Below the pieces are notes generated by a model that searched no databases, had not been told where the DNA came from, and saw only the letters and a program-made list of their open reading frames with translations. 64,000 nucleotides of DNA, taken from Hymenopellis radicata. Lineage: Eukaryota > Basidiomycota > Agaricomycetes > Agaricales > Physalacriaceae. Within the stretch, counting starts at the first letter, position 1. Every line of letters begins with the position of its first letter. Location of the stretch: contig JADNRX010000202.1 in the NCBI GenBank assembly GCA_015501595.1, positions 1 through 64,000 of the forward strand, written 5' to 3'. Shown in pieces: positions 1-10,289 of this stretch. The position numbers and the translations under genes are program-made.

Positions 1-2468
1 CCCGCCATGGTAGTAAGAGAGGAAAAGTCATCACTGATCCCATCAAAACCTCTTCTCTCCGTCTGCTGTGCGCGCCTTCCCGACGACAACCTCCGTCGCC
101 GGCTACTGCACAGGAAGCGCAATTATGACAAGAAACCCGCAGCAAGAGAGGATTTGGACGACATGCTTCCGGTCATATTTCGTACACTTTGTACATGCTA
201 CGCGCTTTAGTTCCTCCTGACCAACTGAATGCTTCAATTTGTCAATGAAGACTCCTCATAGGGCTCTGCTCAGTCCTTCAGAGCGCACATTCCAGCCATC
301 AGAAGGAAACCCAGGCGACTCTTCTCCTCCGCTGCCATCCCAGCCGCCCGCCATCATTCCAATCGCGTACAGAAGCCCCCCAGAGCCCGGGAAATACGGC
401 GTAGGCACTCTCACTCCCCCTACCGGCATACCGACGTCGTCGAATTGGAACAGCGGGTCCAAGAGCCAGTCAACCGCCTGCTCCGGATCTCCATTGCGAG
501 CGGAGGACATTGCGAGCATTGGAAAGTCCCATCTGCGCGTGGTCAGTCCAATATATATATAAATATACCGAACTCACCCCCAACAGTTAGTTAGATTCCA
601 ATGCTCCACGACCTTATCTGCTGTCGCTTTAGCTATATCCAAATCCAGCCCCGGCGTCTCTGGAAGCCACCCGTACAACCCAACCAACGCTGGATGGTCA
701 TTCGTATATTCGGGGTCTGTCCAGAAATCATCCTCCAACCCTTCGTACACCTTGTACGTGCCGTTCTGAACGGGGAGCGGCGCCAGGTTCTCCTTGACGA
801 GAGTCCAATTCGCTGGAACGTTCGCGCCTAACTTCGTCATCCACTGCTCAGCATATTCGAGTCCCAGCCGCCAGTATGCTAGTTCGAAAGCGGGATTTAT
901 GGTCACATTGGGGTGGGTGTCCTCGCTGACGACATACATGGGCGGGCCAAGATCAAAAACGTTCGTAGTTTCGTTCCACCATGCGAAGCTCGCCATCCAA
1001 TCCGCCGTCTCCTTGAGGACTTCTTGCCACTTTGTTAGGGTCTCTTCCGTAGGGTGCGCCCTATATTCGTATTGCGCAAATACAAACGGATGCGGCTGTT
1101 GCCAGATTAAAAGGTTGTTGATCTGCCCTGGTGAAGAGCGGCCAGACGGGTCGGTCATCTTGGACCACCGAGCGCCGGCTGCCCAGCCCTGTTGAATTTG
1201 TGCTCGGGCGATGGAGGAAGAGAGGAAAGAATTGTAGACTCCAGTCGAGCGATCCAGGAGATCCCAGTTGTTCCAGAGCGCCCAATGCGCCGCGTGCCAG
1301 AAGTACATCTCCATGTGAAACTTTCTGCCATCGACATTCATGATCATAAGGTCTTTGACGGGAGGAATGTCACGACATACCCGTACTGTTGTAGGTTAGT
1401 TGATCAATACATGTTTTTCATTTGCGACTTACCCATCCATTGTTTACCAGTCCAGACTATTCGTGAATCATCAGTCATTGATGGCTTGCTAACCACAATT
1501 TGCATACCTCTTGTGGAGGCGTATCTCCAGCTTCATTCACTCGCATCAAGTACCGCGACAGGATGATTCTTCGTTGCAGCTCATTCGCACGAGTGTCGGT
1601 TGAACCAGTTACGACGTCCACAAATCCACTATTGCTCCAGTAATTCTCCCATGCCTGTCGCGATGACGCAGAGATTTTCCCGAAGCTTGGTGCATCAATT
1701 TGACTGGTTAGCCCGAAGGCTGTGGACAAGGAGAAGGTTGTGTCAGTACTGTTAGGCCAAACGGTGTACCGATGGGCATCTGGCGAATCTCTGTCGATTG
1801 TGAACGAGCTTCCATCTAGAGAGAAATAAAAGGTGGCATTATCGAGGACGTGCGTAATCTCGGCTTGCCCGCGTGTTGTCTGGAGTGTCGTCGTATGGTT
1901 CGCTGTCATATTCCACTTGCCGACAGTTGGTGCGCTGAACTTGGACGATCCATCGTTCCAGGGGAAATCAATGAAGAGACCCAGTTGTTGGGCCGCCAGG
2001 AGATCCGACTCGATTGAGATGCCTATGACATCGCGTTCTTGGTCGCACATCGTCTTCACCGTAACCGGCGTACCGTCGAAGGAGAACCGGCTGGTGATGG
2101 TGCCCGTCCAGAGATCGAGGTCTTGGCCAGCCCCAGTTAGGTCACTCTCAGTGACGTTCAACGTCAGTCCCTCAGCCGACGAAAACAGCAGTCCCACTCT
2201 GCCTAGATTGACGCGGTTTGGGTTGGATATGAGCCACTGTTCAATCAACGGATCGCCGCCAAAGTCATATTGGACCGGACGACCGTGGTTATCCCAGCTT
2301 GCGCCCTTGTAATTTTCGACATCCGCTAATGTCTTGCCGGGGGGCAAGGAGTCGTTCTTCCAGCCCCACGAGGACATGATGGCGAATGGGTAGAAGGTCT
2401 GTAGGCCTGTGATGTCGGCGCCGAAGGCGAAGTTGCCGTTACCGACTTGCATGGGCGTGGTGGGGTTG
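1..2468. repeat. Long direct repeat, left copy (partner 13946-16413)
   Basis: Bases 1-2468 match 13946-16413 collinearly at a constant offset of 13,945. Reading the two side by side I find only four single-base differences, near 1873, 2007, 2208 and 2317. The repeat holds a whole glycosidase gene body plus its 3' flank. Its left boundary cannot be placed because the window starts inside it. Beyond 2468 similarity continues for about 100 bases but is broken by several small insertions and deletions. This is a recent duplication or a recently gene-converted pair. Confidence 0.95.
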
Positions 2469-2605
2469 GACGCGTTTCGGGTGGGGTTGTACTGCGAGAC
2501 GATGGCGCCAAGCGCATGCTGCGCCAGGAGGGCGATCAAGGCATCATAATGGTGTGGTGGATGCTTCGGAGTCGTTATATGTTTGCTGAATTCGGTGTAC
2601 TTCAT
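256..2605 (-). CDS. Six-hairpin glycosidase-like protein, copy 1, signal-peptide frame broken
   Basis: Secreted-type (alpha/alpha)6 glycosidase, probably related to the GH65/GH95 clan; substrate unknown. Exons inferred: 1508-2605, 1433-1456, 1381-1385, 578-1324 and 256-532. Family-like stretches include NGNFAFGADITGLQTF near the N terminus, the PPQESGLVNNGWYGKFHMEM stretch made by joining four exons, and a C-terminal part rich in W, G and P. Relative to copy 2, the start region carries a 10-base deletion just after ATGATGCC, so the original start now reads Met-Met-Pro-stop. An in-frame upstream ATG at 2605 keeps the ORF open but replaces the hydrophobic leader by a charged segment, so secretion is probably lost. 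A 21-base insertion (encoding TRNASNP) and a 15-base deletion lie just downstream. It may be an early pseudogene or a relocated protein. The family call is from motif recognition only. Confidence 0.7.
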
Positions 2606-3587
2606 ATTAAATATATTAAGCTATTCCCTTCTTTGGCTGCCGTCTGTGCCCCGTTTTTCGCGGCTTGAGCTGCCATCGAGTTTTGCACTTTGGTCGTAGT
2701 TAAATTTCTCAAAAAAATGCAAGAAGTCCAACTCAGATTTTGGAATTTTGTGCATAGTCTCCCCTCCCGAAGGCATCAGGGAGCAAAACAAAGAAGTAGG
2801 CGTGTACAGATCATACTACGAAGGTGCGTGACCGAGTATGTACAGTGTGGCGCACAAAAAAAAGAATGCCGCGTCCCGACAGCAAGTACCAACTGTGTGG
2901 AAGCTGAACGCCGCGACATTCAGTCAAGCACGCTCAGACGCCAGGGGTCCACACAGTCCACGGTAGGTGGTCGTCATCACCATGGTACTCGCTCCAGTAT
3001 AACAGGCGCACGGGAGAGGGAGAGGGGACATGGGAGGACATGCCTGGCGTCTGAGCCCTCTTTATACTCTCTGGCGGTGGCGGTGCTGTTGGGTCGTTTG
3101 TTGATGGTGGCAGTGCTATCTGTTCGTTTGTTGATTGCTTTAGAGTTGTATGACGACACAGGCGCTTGTTGACCCGAACTGTGATTTCGAGTGTCGTCTG
3201 TTTCCCGTCCCCTCAGCATGACTTGAAAGGCCTTCTCTGGACCTTTTGAATGATGTATACATGTCCGTATTCTCTAACATACGACGTTGGGGATTCACGA
3301 CTCAAGTCCTGGCTGTCCGTCGACCATGGGGACAAAGTGTGGCACGATACATAACCCTAGCAACACACGTTCACTCCTCAGCCGAATTGGTCTACACATG
3401 TCTTAAGAATTACCGCAGTGTCTCTCCCTTGGTAGCCGTTGAAATCCCCTCAAAGATCTGAGCACAATGGATGTAAAATGGCCTTGGAAACATAAGTAGA
3501 ACGAGAACAAAACACAAGACAAGTTCGCAGAATTCGCATGCTCAGGTACCTCAATTCAAACCTTGAAGTTACGGCAATCGCGGGTCC
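2606..3587. other. Gene-free stretch 3' of the window's first gene promoter
   Basis: I see no supportable gene here. Open frames on both strands are short, compositionally random and without family motifs. The stretch holds the upstream region of glycosidase copy 1, which has diverged from the corresponding region of copy 2 beyond about 2580. Confidence 0.5.
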
Positions 3588-6350
3588 ATGGACTTAGGAG
3601 TCTCCTTACTATGCTCTAACAACTCCCCTCATGTCACCCCGAACGACGAGCTCGATGTCCATTGTCGAGCATCTCAATATAACACCGCGCCCCATCCTAA
3701 TACCCGAAGAACCGAAATCAAAATCCCGTCGCCTTCAAACGGCCTTGAGATGATGGCGGCGAAGTGTTGCTCGCCGCAGGGCAAAAAGTTCGTGAAATTT
3801 CAACTTCTTATGCTGCTTGAATCTGACAGTTTTCGTGTCAGTCTTCGTCTTGGCAATGGTGAGTCTTACCTGTTCTTAGAATGTCATACTCGCTCAATTT
3901 GTCCAGAAATGGATTCAGTGAAGCCCGACGTGGCGATGAGGTCCTGCGAGATGGGTGGCGTGCGCTTGAGGTTCGCTCTTCGCGTCTCCGCGTGTATCCG
4001 GCTGACAGATTCCCGTCAGATCCCTCAAAGCCTCCGAATGGATCCTTCATCGTCAAGCTAGCGCCTCACATTCCAAGCCTACGGAGACGGATCCTTCGGC
4101 TTTAGCCAGCGAGACGTCGCTCGCCGCGAGGCAAAAATGTCGGTGAATTTGCCTCTATTTCCGCTGCAAATCTGACAGTTTTCGTGTTAGTTAATCTTCG
4201 CTTTGGAAACTGTGAGTTTTACCTTTCTTTTCATTGTTGTAGCCTCTCACTTCGTCCAGAATTGGTTTCAGGGAAGCGCGACACGACTGACGCCAGAGAA
4301 GGCGACGACAAGATCCGGGGGTATATGGTCCATGGCGTAGTAGTGCCGCGGGCTCGAGGTCCGTGATACTTGAACTCTATGCCGTTGTATTCTAACAGCG
4401 ACGCAGGATCGCCAAAACGGTAAATGTCGCCTCCATCCCGAATCCGTGGCATCTCAATCATTCCAGAATCCTTATCAGATGGGGCTGCTCGAGAAGCGGG
4501 GCCGTGACCCACGCTAAACACGTCAAAGCAACGCGATGATGGAGATCTAGATCTGGTCATATCCAATCGTCAATTCCGCGGGCTCAAGTGAATGGAGGTA
4601 TGTCACCTTTTGGTTCAACTTCGAATATTGAACATCCTAGACAGGCACCAGAAGCAGGAATGGCGCCAAAAGGCCCCGAGGAGAGCGCGAAGAGTTCCCG
4701 ACTTCATCGTCTTCACTCGCGCCAATCTTGCGCCATCCCGACTTGGACTCACACCCGTCGCAAACTTTTCCCCGCAAGTGAACCAACAAAACAAACGACC
4801 GAGCTAAAGGTATGAATCCTTGTTATTCAGCCTCCATTCAGCGCTTAAAGATCCACAGAAACGAATATCAATTCGGAAAAATGACGCCACATGCTAAACT
4901 CGAACCATACGTCGCCCCATTTGGACCATGATTCAGATCTGGATCTGAGCTAATTAGTTACGAAGCCCGCGGTCTCGGCTAGGCATGGTACGTCACCTTT
5001 TTTTCAACCCTCTTCGAAAGTTCAACATACCAACTAGGAAATTATCAAGAATAAGCCCTCAAGAGCCGCGAGCGCAGAGCGATACGACGTACCAGTACCT
5101 CTCATCAACGTCGCTCATCGTCTTTCTCGTGTCCACCAGCCCGCCGCCGCGCGAAATCCAACTTCGTTTCAGGACGCCCCCCAGAATCACCAGCGCCAGC
5201 GAGGTTGATCTACCGTCAGCGACAGAGAGGAAGACGTGGAATAAGGCCCGTCAATCATTCATCCAACGACGGCACCACTGACACCATTCTAGACCCAGGA
5301 GATCGCCCACCAGTCCTCGCGACGACGCCACACTTCAAATTCAACCAACAAGTTTCCCCCATTCGGACTCCAGAGCGAAGCGGATCTACAAGTATAATCA
5401 ATCACGCGGAAGGTTTCAAGAGAAGGTACGAAGGTACGTTACCTATAATTGTTGTCATGTTCAAAAGTTGAACATGACCGTTTAGGAAAGTCTGCGTGAT
5501 TTTGGCCTGGGGTTCACGCGCGACCCAGACCAGCTGCACACGATCGTCTCCTGACCGACTCAAATATTGCTACTCACCGCTTGTCAATTCAGCTCTCGCG
5601 GCATTGGGCGCGCCCTCCAACGGGCAGTATACCATACAGGAACAAGAGCGGGAGGCGACGAAGGAAGCGAGGAGAACTCGTTGATCAAGATCTAGATCTG
5701 GCATTCCATCAGCCGTAAATTGAGAGGAATAGAAGAGGCACGTACCAACTTTATCATGGTCCTCACGCTAACGAGGACACCAGGCCGACTCCGTAACCCT
5801 CGCAAATGATGCAGACCCTGCAGCCGCCTTCGAAAACAAAGCAAGAGCGTCGTCGAGCGCAATTTTTGCCTTGGTCATCGACTCATCGTCGACGAAGCCA
5901 CCACGGATCCATCCGGATTATCCACTACGATTCATCTCTAGCATATCAGGTACGTACCTCGGTAGCTTTTGAGAAACTTGCAGTAACGACGCCATGTAGA
6001 GTCCTCCGTGTACCTCGCCTCCTGCAGTGTGCGCTGAGAGGGTCGGTGGTGAAGGTGATTCGGGGTACAGGTTGTTAAGGTCGATTCGGGAATATAAGGA
6101 CGCGATTTTGACAGGCAGAGAATGGTTAGAATAGAAGTCGAATAACATTTGACACTGTAAATACATGTGTCGTCGTGTACACTGTCCCCAGGCAGAACTC
6201 TTCAGATCAATGAAACTGAAAGTGAGGTGGACATACCTCAAAAGCGGGACCAACCGCGTGTATAGCATGTCCGCAAGCACTCCCAATGTTCTAACACTCG
6301 CTCCCTACGCGCCAGGACCGTCTACTAAGAAGTAGTAACACGTACCTGGA
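3588..6350 (+). repeat. Degenerate repeat region with recurring intron-like units
   Basis: No protein is recognised. The block at 3765-3985 recurs, diverged, at 4119-4330; both copies carry 'tgacagttttcgtgt' and a following gtgagtyttacct donor-like site. Three intron-like units start with nearly the same sequence (gtAYGTCACCTTTT or gtacgttacct) at 4598, 4986 and 5433 and end at an ag about 50 bases later. An AGATCT-type box recurs at 4543-4556, 4934-4947 and 5688-5701. The layout resembles the two longer intron arrays downstream, so this may be an older, decayed relative of them. Confidence 0.5.
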
Positions 6351-6399
6351 GCATCGTACTGCAATGTTAATCAAGTTCAGCTGAGCCAGTGACCGAACT

Positions 6400-9300
6400 C
6401 ACCAGAACACGCGGTTCTGTCGTTATGTGCATATCAACATTCTTGAAACGTCGACACGATATACGCAAAAGCTTATCGACGGTGAGCCGAAAACCATTAT
6501 GTATGGTTTCAATGAGAGCTTACGTTCAATTCTAATTGTTTCCGCAACGGCATCATTCTGTCAGGGCACCATAACGCCTCCATATAGTCCGCGGTCGGCG
6601 CAGAAGGTCCAGGCGTCGTCGTCGTGGCGGGGTGTCAGAGCCATGCTGTGAAGATGGCGGTATGAGCGTAAGTTCCTATTCGGGCAAACCCGAGTGATCG
6701 ACGTGACTTACGCTCGTACTCTCACCACGCCAACTTGGTTTCTGGCGTCAAATAAATTCTGACTTTCTCGTCACCTGCGTGCGCCTCTCCTGGATCGGAA
6801 TATCCTCTTCAAGAGTCTCCTTAGACATCCCGACAGTTCTAGGGGCGCGGCAACGCGTCGAACGCGTCTTATTCAACTTTTGACGGCCACTCTTCTTTCC
6901 GCATCCGTCCATTTCGAGTTCAGCTATCTATGACGAGGCACTGGCGTGCCTAACGAACTCAATCTTATCGCGTCGGGGCCGGCAGCCTGGGAACTTGGAC
7001 GGCGCTGACGCGGCTTTTCAACCTTACCTCCATCCCCCATCTCATTTTGGTCTGGGCTCCATTTCCACGGGACATTCATGCTTGGCGTCGTTAACGCGAC
7101 TATTACACCACCCTGGAACAGTGATCTCGGCATCATCTTCGCGAGAATATCTCGAACGAGCTCTGTGCTCACGGACGCGGATATGCCAATTCTATTCAAA
7201 AGTGCAAGTCCCCCCGTTCCTGTACCGCGTTGGCTGATGTTTCTTTTTAGAGTTTTTAAAAGAATGTCTAGATCCGCAGACCGCGCGGTCTGGTGATCTG
7301 AGTAACGCAATGTTGCTCATTTTTCAAGTTCGCGCCTGGAACCCGTTCTTCGAAACTTCAATTAGGATTTCGCGGCTACATAGCGGAGATACAATTGACT
7401 AGGCGAACATGACGACGACTTCCCTCAGCGTGCTCTCCTCGAACGTCGGATTTCTCGACACTTTGAAAATGGAGGGTGGATGGTTTCGACTTGGATTTGG
7501 GCTTTTACGTGGCGGCGTTGGGATAGGGACGATGGTTATTCTGGGAGAGATTTGACCTTGCAAACGTTATCGTTTTGGGAGCGGAAGAGATCTCGATTCG
7601 GGGTGCTGTAATGTTTTTGATCTGCATGGTACGTTCCTATTCTGATTCTTGCCCCGCGCGCTCTCATAATTCCCCAGGAGTATTCTACAATTTCATCTAC
7701 AATATCACCCGACATTCTCGCTTCAACATACTTTCTATTGAATAACATTTTTTTTAAACCAACAGTTACGTGTGGCGTCGATTTCGCCATCCCTCGAATT
7801 CGGTTTCCAAAGTCAAACGGATAGCATGGTTACGACGACGTCATCGCCCTCGAATTAATGCCGCTCGGATTAATGTAGATCTGCATCTGGACCGGACGAC
7901 TTTGGATATAATCCAACACGGACCTGGGATCCCCCAGTTCTTTCTTCCCTTCCTCCACTTTGACCTCCTAGCTCTCTTCAACTGCGACCACGATGGCCTC
8001 GACGGGCGGACCTCTCCTCATCACCATCGCTCCCTCGCCGACGTCTCGTCGGGATCACGAGCTTCTCATGTCCGCCATATGGTTAGTTGCTTCTGACCAT
8101 CATGTTGAACTTGTCGCTCACCGATAATCAGCGCACTCTGCTCGATGGTGTCTATCGCTACGATGCCCGCCGTCTCCTTGGATTCGGACTTGACTCGACA
8201 ACTTGGACCTCGACCCCGACCGCCGTTGATGGCAGTGTGTTCGACTTGGCACATTGTGCGGCGCACCCCCGGTTGACGACTGGCGCGATTCTTCAAGTCA
8301 CGGTGCGTTGGGTTTCTTGGTTCGGATTGTTTGTTGATTGCAAACCTTGTTCATAGACGACCCGCCTTCAACTTAAACATATCCCTTTGCCAGGGCCTCT
8401 CATCGTCTTACCCTCCGTAAGTCTTCTTGTTCTCGTGTCCTTCGTCGTCGTTGATTGGAGATGTCGCAGCTATCTGTTCAATCCGCCGACTACATTCGAG
8501 GTATGTTGGTTATGTTCGTCTATCTACGTATTGTGCTCATTGTACTTCGGTAGTTTTCTACCGTCCAGCCTTATCTTCGCTTTGCATCTTACCTTCGCCT
8601 TGATGAACATTGTCGACCTCATCTCCAACCTCGTTGAGCTCAACGTCTATCACTACTACGTTCATCCTCATCGCCATGGCTTCCCTCACGCTGTCAACTG
8701 GGATCTCGGCTTGAACATCGTCTTGTCATGTCGGTCTCCCAGGTTCAGAGTGCTTGTTGATTGCTATCCGTATCATTAGTATCCACTCGGAGTCGTCAAC
8801 CGTGACAAGAACTCGTTGCTGGTAAGTTCATCTTCGCTGCTGTCATTGGGATCTGTACTCACCATCGCGACAGTACTCTTGACCTCGACCTTCGATTGCC
8901 TGCTCAACCATCGGCTTCGACTTGACCTTTGCCATGGTCTTCAAACCTGCCTTCTTGACTTGTTATGTCAAGGCTATCAGGTACGTTCATCCTTGTCGCC
9001 GTCATGTCCTGTACTCATCCGAGTCTTTCTAGTCTTGACTGTCCTATCAAAGAGTGTGTCGTCGTATTCAGCCTTGTGTTTCGACGTCGTCTTCAGCCTT
9101 GCTTTCGCTGTCGTCTAACGCCTGTCTTTGTCCTCGTTGGTGTCACTAGTAAGTTAATATTGGTTACCGTCCTTTGAACCCTTACTCACATTCTCAACAG
9201 TCTGTCTTCGACCCTTGCTTGCTGTGTTCTCTCCACAGCTGTGCCATCGACTGTGTCTTTGCCGTCGCCTGTTTCTCGTCGACACTGTCACGGTAAGCTC

Positions 9301-9800
9301 ATCTCCGACATCATGTTGTGAACAGTTACTTACACACCTCGATAGTCTTCTGACTTGGCATCTCGCTTCAGTTTGCTCCTCATCGCAGTCGTCGTCTTCG
9401 CATTCGCCGGCGCTGAGGTATGTCGTCTTCTTTTGCACGCTGCTTCTCTTTCCGACGTTCTCAACTTGCAGACCGGTCAACTTGTCAGTGATCTGTCTCC
9501 TCGGGTACATAGTTTGCTCCTTTCAATCCTTAAAGCTGATTGGTTTATTTACAGGATCGTGTCTCTCGTAGTGTCCAACTGGTACGTACAGCCCTCATTT
9601 CGTCCGGTGTGTTTTGACGAGTTGTTGACAGTTGTGGCTCCCCGAAAGCTTTCTGAATGCTCGGTATGTCTGTTCTTATGGCAGTGTTGTTGAATCTGAC
9701 GCGCAGGATTTCAGAGCCAAATCGTGGTAAGTTTTCATTTAACTCGGCGATTCGAGCGAGAAATTGACGAGTTGAAGAATACGGTAAAGTACAATATAGG
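6400..9800 (+). other. Intron-dense putative transcription unit A (function unknown)
   Basis: After an AGATCT box and TATA-like sequence near 7876-7912, the plus strand reads as alternating short exons and about 50-nt GT-AG introns from about 8080 to 9730. Donor sites are good (gttagt, gtgcgt, gtaagt, gtatgt, gtacgt, gtaagc), and most introns end in a pyrimidine-rich stretch and cag or tag, often with a CTNAC-type branch sequence 10-20 nt before. I count about 14 introns, with exons as short as 26-35 nt in the second half. Exons are rich in TCGTC/GTCTTC and give no recognised domain. The longest ORF from ATG 7992 crosses the first splice and then stops. It may be a non-coding RNA, a decayed microexon gene or a repeat-born transcript. 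Unit A is duplicated as unit B. Confidence 0.55.
7876..7917 (+). promoter_or_regulatory. Putative promoter of unit A: AGATCT box plus TATA-like site
   Basis: AGATCTGCATCTGG is followed about 17 nt later by GGATATAATCC and then a pyrimidine-rich leader (ttctttcttccc). Unit B has the same order of motifs, with a better TATA. Conservation of order and spacing between diverged copies supports a promoter role, which is inferred. Confidence 0.45.
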
Positions 9801-10289
9801 TAGCAAAAGTAGTTCATCAAAGTCGGTGTTGACGTCGTGGTGGAGTCATTGTGTGAGGTCGTTGTTGATCTTGGTGTCATCCATGGTGGCAGATATTTCG
9901 TTGAGGTAGCTTATCGAGAGTGTTTCGGACGGAGAAGACGAAGGCGAAGACTTGTCGGTGGCGGCGCAAGATTCCGTGGAGGGTCTTGATGTCGTCGAGA
10001 TCGATCCGAGTGAGAGACTGCCCCGACTAGAGGCGGAAGGTTGGACTAGAGCACGTCGTCCTGCAATGAGAGCGACCAATGAGATTCGCCGCTGTCGGAG
10101 GGTGTGGAGTTGGGCGATGCATAATTGAGAGGGAGAACATCGTGTGGGTCGAAGAGCAGCTTCGGAGGATGTCAACACGCTGTCAAAGGGGAGCATTAGA
10201 GCACGCACCTCGTCATATGTTCCTAGAATACTTACGCTATACGAATAGAGTTGAAAGTTGACAAAATGATCTACACGTACCGTGACACG

